From positions 1-64,000 of the forward strand of contig CAYPTH010000002.1 of NCBI GenBank assembly GCA_964413635.1: a stretch of DNA of 64,000 nucleotides, given 5' to 3'. The notes under the pieces were generated by a model that was not told where the DNA came from, did not search any database, and saw only the letters and a program-made list of their open reading frames with translations. Position 1 is the stretch's first letter. Every line of letters starts with the position of its first letter. This DNA comes from CAYFQV01 sp964413635. GTDB lineage: Bacteria; Spirochaetota; Spirochaetia; DSM-27196; PWMO01. Positions 53,399 to 61,888 of this stretch are shown in pieces. Made by a program: the position numbers and the translations under genes.

Positions 53399-54541
53399 TC
53401 AGGCTTTGAAACCCGCTTCCATCGCTTTGACGAGCTTCGACTTGTACAGCGCGTTCTCCTTTTTTAGCTGATTGATCTCGAACTGCTGGCTCTTGATCGT
53501 TTCAACAAGGTCACCCGTTGTAAGCGCCCCGGTGTGCAATAGATCTTCAACGTAGTCCATCTTGTTCTCGAAATCCGCGGATGCCTCGACTCCGGCTTCC
53601 TCGTAGCTTGCATCGAGCTGTTCCCACATGAGTGCGCCGTCGCCGTCGTCACCGGTCTGCGCAAGCTTGTCGGCAATCCGATGCACCGCCTGCGAGAGTA
53701 CCGAACCCGGCTTATACTTCACAATCGGAAGGCCCGAGTTCAAGGCGACATCCTGTAGCTCGTCGCGATACATGATACCGAGGTGCTCGAGATCGACGCC
53801 CAGGTACTGTTGACAGGAGCGGCGCAGGCGCACGGCCTTGTCGGCATCCTTGGGATCGTCGAGCATGTTCATGACGAGACGCGGCTGAAACCGCGAAAGT
53901 GCGTCCCGGGCGGCGGCGTGGCCGTCGACATCGATCTCCTTCAAGTGGGACAGGAGCTGTGGAATGTATACGCGCTGCGAGCTTTCCTGACGCTTCTTCA
54001 GGGACTGAAGGTACTTGTCTCCCGGACCCTTCTTTGGCAGCGATGTCTGGATCAGCCGGAAGGCTGCGTTCTTCAAGAAGAGATAGGCGTTCACCATGGA
54101 GGTCGCGGTTGGGGTGGTAATGACAATCCCGCGTCGTGCGAAGAGGAAGAAGTCCAAGGTGTTGTAGTTGGTACCGGCACCGAGATCGAGGATCAGAATG
54201 TCGACGTCAAGCTTGCCGAGACGGGAGAGAAGCATCTTCTTCTGCGCCGCGGCAATGTTTGCCAAGCCGGGTATTTCGGCATCTCCCGGAATGAAGGAGA
54301 GTCCCTCGTACTCCATTTCAATGACGACATCCTCAAACTTCATGGAGGAATCGGTCAGAAAGGTGCCGATTCCCGCCTTCGGATTGCGCAAACCGAGGAG
54401 AAGGTGGAGGTTCGAGCCGCCGAGATCGAGGTCCGCAATGGCAACGCGCCGGCCCATCTGGCCGAGAGCCACGGCCAGGTTTGCTGCGAGTAGGGATTTT
54501 CCGACACCCCCCTTGCCGCTGGCAATCGGTATGACCTGCAT
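53399..54541 (-). CDS. MinD/ParA-family ATPase (FlhG-like)
   Basis: 380 residues. Deviant Walker A SGKGGVGKSLLAANLA at 8-23, switch I region ADLDLGGSNLH, and Walker B DILILDLGAGTNYN. A C-terminal extension (after about 290) ends in a coiled coil (QFEINQLKKENALYKSKL) that ordinary MinD lacks. It is most like FlhG/MotR-type positioning ATPases, which fits the next gene fapA. No TubZ/MinE partner was seen. Confidence 0.9.
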   Translation of the reverse strand: MQVIPIASGKGGVGKSLLAANLAVALGQMGRRVAIADLDLGGSNLHLLLGLRNPKAGIGTFLTDSSMKFEDVVIEMEYEGLSFIPGDAEIPGLANIAAAQKKMLLSRLGKLDVDILILDLGAGTNYNTLDFFLFARRGIVITTPTATSMVNAYLFLKNAAFRLIQTSLPKKGPGDKYLQSLKKRQESSQRVYIPQLLSHLKEIDVDGHAAARDALSRFQPRLVMNMLDDPKDADKAVRLRRSCQQYLGVDLEHLGIMYRDELQDVALNSGLPIVKYKPGSVLSQAVHRIADKLAQTGDDGDGALMWEQLDASYEEAGVEASADFENKMDYVEDLLHTGALTTGDLVETIKSQQFEINQLKKENALYKSKLVKAMEAGFKA

Positions 54542-54543
54542 GA

Positions 54544-54951
54544 TTACTGCTCCGTCATCGACTTGGATCTGTATGATAGCAGGACTACCAAAAGAATCAA
54601 ATCGAGGGCGGCAATGACAATCGGCGCGACGGCAAGAAAAAATGCTTCGAAGCCCGTTTCGAACAACACGCTCCGGCGCAGGAGAATCAAGAGCAGCAGG
54701 GCGGAGGCGAGCTCAAGGGCTTTGCCAAGGCGCAGAATATTGAGTACAGGGCCCTTCTTTTCCGGTATTGCGCCGATAAAAAGAAAGCCCGCCGCAAGCA
54801 ACAACTGCGGACTGCCGAGCCAGACGATGGCCGTTGCCTTCACCATGCTCGTGTTGACAGCGAATATCAGGGTTGCGATGTTGAAAGCTGCAACAAATCG
54901 TATGACCTCCCAGAGAGCTGCGAGGAAGAAGAGAATCCTATGACGTGCCAC
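54544..54951 (-). CDS. Small four-helix membrane protein
   Basis: 135 residues with four predicted membrane helices (about 7-30, 35-62, 73-92 and 100-127) and no motif I recognise. Its stop is 2 bases before the ParA-like start, so it heads the unit that runs through fapA to lgt. Divergent from the Ctp protease. Confidence 0.75.
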   Translation of the reverse strand: MARHRILFFLAALWEVIRFVAAFNIATLIFAVNTSMVKATAIVWLGSPQLLLAAGFLFIGAIPEKKGPVLNILRLGKALELASALLLLILLRRSVLFETGFEAFFLAVAPIVIAALDLILLVVLLSYRSKSMTEQ

Positions 54952-55050
54952 GTATGGCGGAGTGTACGGCCCCGGTTTCGCACCGTCAATAGAAAGCGCG
55001 CCTCAAGGTGAGTATACTCTCTATCACATGATTCCTTCCGGAGCGTCCGC

Positions 55051-56502
55051 ATGAAACGACTTCTTCAATACTTTGCCGATAAAGAGCGCCTGCTATGGCT
55101 TACCGTGACGGCGGGGCTCTTTGTCATTCTCCTCGTTACCCTAGTTCCGGTGAGTGTAGCCGCGCAACCGTCTCAGAACAGCGAAGACCAACGCCTCCTG
55201 CAGATGTTCGAGCGCGTCTACGAGTTCGTCAGAGAGAACTACGTCGATGAAGTTGAGCCGGAAGTGCTCATTGAGGGCGCCCTCGAGGGAATGTTCGATA
55301 GCCTCGAAGACCCGCACTCCGCCTATCTCACGGCGGAGGAGATGCGCGACCTGAGAGACACCACGCGTGGACAGTTCGGCGGAGTGGGTATGTACATTGC
55401 CAAACAGGCCCCACCTGACCAGGAAGATGGGACCGGGCAGCCCCAGGATGAGGGCGGTTTCGTCGAAGTTGTCGCCCCAATCGAAGACACGCCCGCCTTT
55501 CGGTCGGGGATCCTCGCCGGAGATCTCATTGTGGAAATCGAAGGCAAGACCACGAGGGATCTCGACATCGATCAGGTGGTGAATCGACTGCGCGGACAGC
55601 CGGGAACGAGCGTTGAAGTACTGATCCGCCGGGGAAGCTCCCACACCTTCACCGTGGAGCTCACCCGCGCCATCATCGAAGTGCCGACGGTCAAATTCGA
55701 CATGATCGATGACGAGATTGCCTTTCTGCGCATTATCCAGTTCACTCCCCACACCCACGAACGGGTCAAGGAAGCGCTATTGGAGTTCGAGGAGCAAGGC
55801 TACTCCTCCTTGATAATTGACCTCCGTCAGAATCCCGGGGGACTTCTCTCAGGGGTCGTCGACACGGCGGATTTGTTCTTCACCGACGGAACGATAGTCG
55901 GAACCCGTGGACGCAAGGCGAGCGAGAACGAGGTCTTTCGGGCCGACGCCGGTCGCAGCGCGCCGGAAGACCTTCCCATTGTCGTCATGATCGATGAAGG
56001 CTCCGCTTCGGCAGCTGAAATCATGGCCGGTGCCTTGAAGGATCGTGGCCGCGCGTACGTCATTGGAGAGACCTCGTATGGAAAGGGATCGGTGCAGGAG
56101 GTACACGTCGTGGGCACCGGTGGGTTCCGCCTGACCATGTCGAAGTACTATACCCCCGACGGTAACTTCATTGAGGGAAGCGGTATTACGCCGGACCAAG
56201 AGGTGGACGAGCCGGAGCTCAGTGACAAAGAGCTCGAGTCTCTCACCGAGATCCGCGACAAGCAGCTTATCACCGGCTTTGTGGACGAGCATCCGGAGCC
56301 GAGCGAAAACGCCATTTCGAGCTTCCTCCAAGATCTGCGCGGTCAGGACATTGTCCTGAGCGAGCGTCGGGTACGGAAGATGATCCGAGACGAGGTCAAC
56401 CGCCGCGACAACGTGTCACCGGCCTATGACCTGAAGTATGACATTGTGCTTCAGGAGGCGGTCCGCCTGCTCCGTGAAGACAAAGTATCGGTAGGGGAGT
56501 AG
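55051..56502 (+). CDS. C-terminal processing peptidase (S41 family)
   Basis: 483 residues. Signal anchor at about 17-38, a PDZ domain (about 110-200, with GDLIVEIEGK), then the S41 fold. The catalytic serine lies in EGSASAAEI (about 320) and the lysine in YGKGSVQ (about 345). It trims the C-termini of envelope proteins in the periplasm. A TATACT box lies near 55013 and GGAG about 8 bases before the ATG. rsmE starts 30 bases later. Confidence 0.94.
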   Translation: MKRLLQYFADKERLLWLTVTAGLFVILLVTLVPVSVAAQPSQNSEDQRLLQMFERVYEFVRENYVDEVEPEVLIEGALEGMFDSLEDPHSAYLTAEEMRDLRDTTRGQFGGVGMYIAKQAPPDQEDGTGQPQDEGGFVEVVAPIEDTPAFRSGILAGDLIVEIEGKTTRDLDIDQVVNRLRGQPGTSVEVLIRRGSSHTFTVELTRAIIEVPTVKFDMIDDEIAFLRIIQFTPHTHERVKEALLEFEEQGYSSLIIDLRQNPGGLLSGVVDTADLFFTDGTIVGTRGRKASENEVFRADAGRSAPEDLPIVVMIDEGSASAAEIMAGALKDRGRAYVIGETSYGKGSVQEVHVVGTGGFRLTMSKYYTPDGNFIEGSGITPDQEVDEPELSDKELESLTEIRDKQLITGFVDEHPEPSENAISSFLQDLRGQDIVLSERRVRKMIRDEVNRRDNVSPAYDLKYDIVLQEAVRLLREDKVSVGE

Positions 56503-56532
56503 TCGGACAGTAGAGGGTTCGAGGGAGCGGGC

Positions 56533-57321
56533 ATGAAACAGCTCATCCTTCCGAAAGAGTGTGTCGACGGAGAGCGGATTGTGCTCTCCGGGGACGAGTT
56601 CCACTACCTCGTCCGCGTCCGGCGCTACGGAGAAGGTGCCTCGCTCCCCGCACGCAGCCCCGACGGCCGTCCCTTCGAGCTCACCATTCAGCGGCTTGAA
56701 GATGACAGCCTCACCGCGACCGTGAGGGCACGCGACGCGCTCAACGAGGCCGCAGCGGCGGCCTCCCCTCAGCCTGCCCCGGCATCCTCGGGTCCCGACA
56801 TCGTTCTCTATCAAGGCTTGGCCAAGGGGAAAAAACTCGACCTCGTGGTACGTCAGGCAACCGAGGCGGGTATCGCTGCGATCGTGCCCATCTCCACGAC
56901 CCACAGCGTCGTATCCCTGAGCGACGAGCGTGCGGCAAAGCGCGTTTCCCGCCTCGAGCGAGTAGCAAGAGAAGCCGCACAGCAGTCCGGCGCCACCAAG
57001 GTACCCCGCATAGAAGAGGTTCTCCCCCTCGCCGAGGTCCCCGCCATCGACCCCAAGACGGGCGAGGTCGGTTTTGTCTTCCATGAAAAGGCTCTTGCGG
57101 CTCAGGTCCTTCACGAATATCTTAAGGCGAATCCAAAACGTGTGTACGTCGCCGTCGGTCCGGAGGGCGGCTTTTCGGGAGATGAAATCACGGAACTCAC
57201 AACGACCAAACGCTTCGTTGCCGCCGGACTCGGCAGCACCGTCCTGCGGAGTGAGACCGCAGCGCTGTACGCGATTGCGGCAATCCAGACGATAGCCCGG
57301 GAGCGACAACAATGGACGTAA
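56533..57321 (+). CDS. rsmE: 16S rRNA (uracil-1498 N3) methyltransferase RsmE
   Basis: 262 residues. The N-terminal PUA-like part (LSGDEFHYLVRVRRYGEG) and SPOUT methyltransferase are both clear: QGLAKGKKLDLVVRQATEAG, AREAAQQSG, VAVGPEGGFSGDE and LGSTVLRSETAALYA. A short Ala/Pro-rich insert near 75 is unusual. It overlaps the next gene by 10 bases. Confidence 0.96.
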   Translation: MKQLILPKECVDGERIVLSGDEFHYLVRVRRYGEGASLPARSPDGRPFELTIQRLEDDSLTATVRARDALNEAAAAASPQPAPASSGPDIVLYQGLAKGKKLDLVVRQATEAGIAAIVPISTTHSVVSLSDERAAKRVSRLERVAREAAQQSGATKVPRIEEVLPLAEVPAIDPKTGEVGFVFHEKALAAQVLHEYLKANPKRVYVAVGPEGGFSGDEITELTTTKRFVAAGLGSTVLRSETAALYAIAAIQTIARERQQWT

Positions 57322-58064
57322 GCGTCCCACCGCTAAGGCGCACCCACATTCTGCGGGTACCCGTCGACGCCTTTGCAAAGGATGATCTTGGAACTATTGT
57401 CGACGGTTTACGTGAGAAAGAGGGACGACACCACATCGTCATGTTGACGACTGAGGGTCTCATGAAGGCGCGTCGGAACAGGCTCTACCGAAAGACGCTT
57501 CAAGAGGCCTCGCTCATTGTCCCAATCTCACTCGGCTTGCAGCGCGCCGCGTCGTTCTTGGAGCGACCGTCCGTGGAAGCCCAGACAACTTTCCGCTTCG
57601 TCATTCGTCTTCTTGGACTCTTAGAGGAGCGCGGCGCCACCTACTACTTGCTCGGCCTTCGGCGTCGGCTTCTCACGCGAGTGGAGGAGAACCTCCGCCT
57701 CACGTTCCCCGGACTGCGGCTCGTGGGCCGTCACCCCGGCTACTACACGCAGGATCGAGAGAGCGACATTGTCACGGCCATCCGCAAGGCCTCGCCGAAC
57801 CTGGTGCTCATTGGAAGCGGCATCCGGGGCGGAGACTCGTGGGTCCGCTCCAATAAACGCTCCTTCGCGCCGGGAATCTACCTCTGGGTGCCGGAAGTCC
57901 TGGAAGTCTTTGCGGATGTGCGGCGAAAACCGCCGGCCGGCCGGGCCGGGCGGATCGCCCGGCGTTTCGGCGGGGTCCTCGCCCACCCCTGGCGCATGGG
58001 CAAGACGTTTCTGTTCCTGTGGTTCGCTCTGCTGTTGCTGTTCGCGCGTCTCTTTGGAAAGTAG
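57312..58064 (+). CDS. WecG/TagA/CpsF-family glycosyltransferase-like protein
   Basis: 250 residues. The central part matches the GT26 family: RRNRLYRKTLQEASLIVP, a YLLGLRRRLLTRVEENL strand-helix, RLVGRHPGYY and NLVLIGSGIRGGDSWV. The usual DFLAG/AP motif before the C-terminal part reads PGIYLWVPEVLEVF instead, so activity is uncertain. The C-terminus ends with a membrane helix (about 228-247). The start overlaps rsmE. Confidence 0.8.
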   Translation: MDVSVPPLRRTHILRVPVDAFAKDDLGTIVDGLREKEGRHHIVMLTTEGLMKARRNRLYRKTLQEASLIVPISLGLQRAASFLERPSVEAQTTFRFVIRLLGLLEERGATYYLLGLRRRLLTRVEENLRLTFPGLRLVGRHPGYYTQDRESDIVTAIRKASPNLVLIGSGIRGGDSWVRSNKRSFAPGIYLWVPEVLEVFADVRRKPPAGRAGRIARRFGGVLAHPWRMGKTFLFLWFALLLLFARLFGK

Positions 58065-58079
58065 GCGCCCCGAGGCGCC
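58064..58079. terminator. Hairpin between convergent genes
   Basis: GGCGCC-CCGA-GGCGCC, a 6-base-pair stem with 4-base loop right after the WecG-type stop, in the 19 bases separating it from fxsA. It lacks T tracts in both directions. Confidence 0.4.
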
Positions 58080-58083
58080 GTCA

Positions 58084-58545
58084 TCACCCCTCGTTCTCCG
58101 CCTCCTGCAGCTTGACGTGCTCGTAAATCTGCCACAGCTGCGAGTCGAGGGGCCGTATCATGAGGAGCCCGAAGGCCACGCGAAGCGGTGGAATGTAGAT
58201 CACAATGCCAATGAGATCGGTAACGAGCCCGGGAAGAACAATGAGGCCGGCCGATATGAACAGCCCGGCCAGCCTGGCAAAATCACGCTTCGGGAACGAC
58301 CCGCTGCGCACGTGACGGCGCATCGCCGAGAGCGTTGCCAGAATCGAGTTGGTCAGAAAGAACAGCCCAACGAAGCCCGTCGAGGCCACTACCGCGAGGG
58401 AAAGATAGCGCCCCAGATGCGTACTGAGCTCGATAAGTGCGTATCCGTCGGCAACAACAAGCAGCGACGCCAGTAGCATCACCAAAAGCAGCCGAACAAC
58501 GAATGCCCGATCCACGAGCGAAAGGAGTCGCAGACGCGTCGCCAT
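58084..58545 (-). CDS. FxsA-family membrane protein
   Basis: 153 residues from the ATG at 58545. Hydrophobic segments at about 16-36, 42-66 and 95-120 match the FxsA family (AGLFISAGLIVLPGLVTDLIG). In E. coli FxsA relieves phage exclusion when overproduced; its normal job is unknown. No Shine-Dalgarno precedes the ATG, and a TATAAT -10 box ends 9 bases upstream. Confidence 0.85.
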   Translation of the reverse strand: MATRLRLLSLVDRAFVVRLLLVMLLASLLVVADGYALIELSTHLGRYLSLAVVASTGFVGLFFLTNSILATLSAMRRHVRSGSFPKRDFARLAGLFISAGLIVLPGLVTDLIGIVIYIPPLRVAFGLLMIRPLDSQLWQIYEHVKLQEAENEG

Positions 58546-58554
58546 TGGATTGCA

Positions 58555-58584
58555 ATTATAGCCACTTGGGGGCGAGTTCACCAA
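58555..58584 (-). promoter_or_regulatory. fxsA promoter with a -10 box 9 bases before the start codon
   Basis: On the minus strand, TTGGTG (58584-58579), 18-base spacer, then TATAAT (58560-58555). ATG is at 58545. A leaderless mRNA is implied. The -10 is perfect; the -35 matches only in TTG. Confidence 0.55.
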
Positions 58585-58683
58585 TCGCCCCGTGAGCGCA
58601 AGTACCCACTCGTTTTCACCATAGCCGCCAAGACGCCACGGACAAGCGCAAGGTACATTTGCTCATGAAATCGTTCTTGCCAA

Positions 58684-58711
58684 TTGTCGCCGGCGGGTGT
58701 ATTCGTATAAG
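58684..58711 (+). promoter_or_regulatory. Promoter of the NtrC-like AAA+ gene
   Basis: TTGTCG (58684-58689), 16-base spacer, TATAAG (58706-58711). The ATG at 58721 follows after 9 bases without a Shine-Dalgarno. Confidence 0.5.
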
Positions 58712-58720
58712 TTGACTGCC

Positions 58721-59854
58721 ATGCTCAGGATAGTGTTGGTTGACCAGGACAAAGAGGTTCATCAGGTCCTGCGTCGCATGCTCCCGCCGTCCTGTACCCT
58801 GTTGTCCTACTTCCGCGGAGCACTCGCCGGGGATTTCGTTCGCGAGCATCGACCGCAGGCGGTGATCATTGGTCTCGATATCTCAGACGTTCCGGTGAAC
58901 GCGCTGATTGCCCACATTACGGGCGCTCACGGGGCGCCGCCGGTCACGATCATTGCTCACCCGAGCCAGGCACGAGAAACGGTCGCGGCCATGCGAGCCG
59001 GTGCACGGGACTGCCTGTTTCGCCCCTTCGGCCGTCGGGAGGTCGAATCCGCCCTCGCTCGGCTCCTCGAGGCGGGCCGACCAGGGCAGACCTCGGAAAC
59101 GAGCGTCTCCGGCGATGCGGCGGATCGCCTCCTGCGCGGCCGAAGCTCCGCGGTCCGCGAGCTGCGCAACTTCTTGCGGCGCGTCGCCAAAGCGGACATT
59201 CCGGTATTGCTCCTCGGAGAAAGCGGCTCGGGAAAGGAGCTTGCCGCACGCGCCGTCCACGCGCTGTCTACCCGCTCGCAGGAACCCTTTGTCGCGGCGA
59301 ACTGCGGCGCCATTCCCGAGACCCTCTTCGAAAGTGAGATGTTCGGCGCCGAACGTGGCGCCTACACCGACGCCGTCGCCCGTCCTGGATATCTCGAGCG
59401 AGCGGCGTTGGGCACCATGCTGCTCGACGAAATCGGCGAGATGTCCCTTCTCAATCAGGCCAAGATGCTTCGCGTCATTGAGGAGCGCAGCGTTCGACGC
59501 GTCGGAGGCACGCGTGATGTCTCGCTCTCGTTTCGCCTGGTCGCCGCCTCGAACCGTGACTTACCCACGGAGGTCCGGGAAGGGCGTTTCCGCCGCGACC
59601 TCTTCTACCGACTCGGCGTGCTGACATGCCGGCTCCCGCGGCTCAAGGACCGATTGGAAGACATCCCTGAGCTTACAAAGAGCTTTCTGGAACAGGCGGG
59701 AATGGGAGACGTGGGAATTGACGACCGCGCCTATAACCTGCTCTCCGCGTACAACTGGCCGGGAAACATTCGGGAGCTGCGAAACGTCGTGATCCGGGCC
59801 GCCATTCTCCGCGACCACACTCACATCCGTGCCGAAGACATCTCCTTCGTGTAA
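58721..59854 (+). CDS. NtrC-like AAA+ protein with pseudo-receiver, no GAFTGA and no HTH
   Basis: 377 residues. The N-terminal receiver-like domain lacks the phospho-Asp (AVIIGLDIS has Gly at that place) and the conserved Lys is Arg (LFRPF). The sigma-54-interaction AAA+ domain keeps Walker A LLGESGSGKE, Walker B TMLLDEIGEM and the Arg finger RRDLFYRL. The GAFTGA loop, however, reads GAYTDA. The protein ends right after NWPGNIRELRNV and the lid, so the Fis-type DNA-binding helix-turn-helix is missing. It is therefore unlikely to activate sigma-54 promoters in the usual way. Confidence 0.88.
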   Translation: MLRIVLVDQDKEVHQVLRRMLPPSCTLLSYFRGALAGDFVREHRPQAVIIGLDISDVPVNALIAHITGAHGAPPVTIIAHPSQARETVAAMRAGARDCLFRPFGRREVESALARLLEAGRPGQTSETSVSGDAADRLLRGRSSAVRELRNFLRRVAKADIPVLLLGESGSGKELAARAVHALSTRSQEPFVAANCGAIPETLFESEMFGAERGAYTDAVARPGYLERAALGTMLLDEIGEMSLLNQAKMLRVIEERSVRRVGGTRDVSLSFRLVAASNRDLPTEVREGRFRRDLFYRLGVLTCRLPRLKDRLEDIPELTKSFLEQAGMGDVGIDDRAYNLLSAYNWPGNIRELRNVVIRAAILRDHTHIRAEDISFV

Positions 59855-59863
59855 TGGCGGCGC

Positions 59864-60349
59864 TTAGTCTTGATTGCGCACGTAGAAGACGTCCAACACC
59901 GGAATCGGCCGGCCTGTTTCGGGGTCATCCGCAATGCCGGCAATTGTCCCCACAACAATCACGCGCTGGTTTCGTTCAATGGTGCCCCCGGGCGGCTCCT
60001 CCCTGCTGCGACGCGTGGGGATCCGGGGAGCAAACTCGGCTCCCTCGACGATTGCCGCAGCTTTGTACATGACGATGCGCTCGAGACCAATCCACTCACC
60101 GGTGACCAATTCGAGCTCCGCTCGAAAGCTCTCCGGGTTGGGATCAACGACATTAACCGCCGCAACGACGCCGTCGATCACAAAGACCTTGGTGTTCTCC
60201 AAGAGCTGATCGGGCGCACGGCGCGCCTGAGTCGCAATGGATTCGAGTGACGACTCAAAGTCGACGACGTCGTCGAAGGACGCTTTGTCAGCTCCAAATA
60301 CGGCCGTTGCCAGCAAGACAGCGACTATTGCGCACACTAGACGTTTCAT
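59864..60349 (-). CDS. Secreted hypothetical protein
   Basis: 161 residues from the ATG at 60349, with GGGAG 6 bases upstream. The signal peptide (MKRLVCAIVAVLLATAVFGA) would be cut near residue 20. The mature part is mixed alpha/beta with FVIDGVVAAVNVVDPNPE and VIVVGTIAGIADDPETG; no family is recognised. It ends 10 bases before the end of the NtrC-like gene and is divergent from the SDR gene by 20 bases. Confidence 0.75.
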   Translation of the reverse strand: MKRLVCAIVAVLLATAVFGADKASFDDVVDFESSLESIATQARRAPDQLLENTKVFVIDGVVAAVNVVDPNPESFRAELELVTGEWIGLERIVMYKAAAIVEGAEFAPRIPTRRSREEPPGGTIERNQRVIVVGTIAGIADDPETGRPIPVLDVFYVRNQD

Positions 60350-60369
60350 GCATGCTCCCGATACGAACG

Positions 60370-61140
60370 ATGGGCTCATTATACTCGGCCGGATCGACCG
60401 TGTCCAAATCCGAATCGCTCTTGGTCGACAAGCAGGCGTTGATCGTCGGTGGATCCGGCGGCGTTGGACGCGCAGTCAGCACCGCCCTCGCCGCGCTCGG
60501 TGCGGAGGTGTTCGTTCACGGACGGACACAGCGCAAGGTGGACGCAGTCGTCTCGGAGCTCACCGAGCAAGGCCACCGTGCGCAGGGTTTTGCATTCGAG
60601 ATCACATCGCCCGAAGCCTTCCTTCCACGTGCAACGGAACGCCTACCCATTGACGTCCTGGTTGTCGCGTTTGGACCCATAGCGTACCAGCGCATGGAAG
60701 AGGCGACCCTGGATGATCACCGCCGCATGTTCGAGCTCAACTACCTGTTGCCGGTATCCCTGGTAAATGCGTGCCTTCCCGGCATGATAGATCGTGGATA
60801 CGGGCGAGTGGTGCTCTTCGGCGGAACGGCAACGGAGCGGATCCGCGGGTTCAAGACGATTCCGGCGTATTCAGCCGCGAAAACGGCCCTCGGCTCCTTC
60901 ATCAAGTCAACGGCGAAACGAGTTCGCACGCCGGGGGTAACGATTAACGCCTTATGTCCCGATCATGTTCATACCGAGTATTTGACCGAAACGGAGGTCC
61001 AAGGGTATGCTCAGCAGATGCCATATGGGCGACTCATTGACGTCGACGAAATCGCCGGCATGGTCACCTATCTTATGACGGCCGCGGCGAGCTCGGTACA
61101 CGGACAACTTCTCGTTCTGGATCAGGGCCGCCAACGGTGA
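60370..61140 (+). CDS. Short-chain dehydrogenase/reductase
   Basis: 256 residues from the ATG at 60370; a GTG at 60400 is a plausible later start. Rossmann motif ALIVGGSGGVGRAV, an NxxAG-like stretch altered to VVAFGPIAYQ, and active site YSAAK (about residue 167). The catalytic Ser position reads FGGTAT. FabG-like in general form, but the substrate is unknown. Confidence 0.88.
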   Translation: MGSLYSAGSTVSKSESLLVDKQALIVGGSGGVGRAVSTALAALGAEVFVHGRTQRKVDAVVSELTEQGHRAQGFAFEITSPEAFLPRATERLPIDVLVVAFGPIAYQRMEEATLDDHRRMFELNYLLPVSLVNACLPGMIDRGYGRVVLFGGTATERIRGFKTIPAYSAAKTALGSFIKSTAKRVRTPGVTINALCPDHVHTEYLTETEVQGYAQQMPYGRLIDVDEIAGMVTYLMTAAASSVHGQLLVLDQGRQR

Positions 61141-61189
61141 TATGTTCAGAAGGCTAGAGGCTTCGGGAATGTGGACGAACCAACGCTAT

Positions 61190-61219
61190 TTGACAAAGGT
61201 TCTTGCACAGGAATAAGAT
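61190..61219 (+). promoter_or_regulatory. Promoter of the STAS gene cluster
   Basis: -35 TTGACA (61190-61195), 18-base spacer, -10 TAAGAT (61214-61219), giving a leader of about 53 bases with a hairpin. Confidence 0.6.
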
Positions 61220-61243
61220 GGGTGCAATTAAAAAGGCCTTGCT

Positions 61244-61265
61244 TCAGAAGATCGTGGTCTTCTGA
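61244..61265 (+). promoter_or_regulatory. 5' leader hairpin before the STAS gene
   Basis: Perfect 8-base-pair stem TCAGAAGA / TCTTCTGA with loop TCGTGG. It ends 3 bases before the GAAGGAGAG ribosome site. No T tract follows. Confidence 0.6.
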
Positions 61266-61278
61266 TTGAAGGAGAGAC

Positions 61279-61830
61279 ATGAACAACAACGATATCGTTC
61301 CCGGTTTTGACGAGGAAAAAGACGAAAGCTTAAAAATCCGGCTACAGAAAGTGGATTCCGTTGACGGCGGGCTCATTCTGTATTTGACCGGCTACATCGA
61401 TACGTACAACTCGAACTTCTTTCAGAAGCGTGTCACCCGCGCGGTCGAGGCTGGTTACATGCGGCTCATTTTCCACTGTGGCGGACTCAATTACGTATCC
61501 AGCACCGGCATTGGATCGTTCACCGCCTTCCTAAAAGCGGTGAAGCCGCGTGGCGGCGACCTGGTGCTGCTCGAAATCCAGCCAAAGGTCTACGAAGTAT
61601 TCCAGCTTCTCGGCTTTTCCCAGTTCTTCAATATCAAGGACAACCTGGACGAGGCGGTGGAGTTCTTTAAAAAGGGTGGCGTCACCGTCGAGTCGGATGT
61701 CTTTCCCAAGATCTTCAAGTGCCCGATCTGCTCAAAGAAGCTGAAGGCAACGAAGGCGGGACGGTTCCGCTGCTCCGAGTGCAAGACCATCCTTGCAATC
61801 GACAACTCCGGACAGGTCTTCCTCGGCTGA
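61279..61830 (+). CDS. STAS-domain anti-anti-sigma-like protein with C-terminal zinc ribbon
   Basis: 183 residues. The STAS domain (about 18-125) holds NYVSSTGIGSF, where the Ser of the SSTG motif is the site phosphorylated by anti-sigma kinases in SpoIIAA-type proteins. A C-terminal zinc ribbon (CPICSKKL ... CSECKTI) is added. It could act as a partner-switch element. AGGAGAG lies upstream of the ATG. The YbjN-like gene starts 58 bases later. Confidence 0.88.
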   Translation: MNNNDIVPGFDEEKDESLKIRLQKVDSVDGGLILYLTGYIDTYNSNFFQKRVTRAVEAGYMRLIFHCGGLNYVSSTGIGSFTAFLKAVKPRGGDLVLLEIQPKVYEVFQLLGFSQFFNIKDNLDEAVEFFKKGGVTVESDVFPKIFKCPICSKKLKATKAGRFRCSECKTILAIDNSGQVFLG

Positions 61831-61888
61831 CCTTCATCCTGTACAATGGCTCCACTGTCGAACACTCTAACAGTCGGAGCCGGTACGT

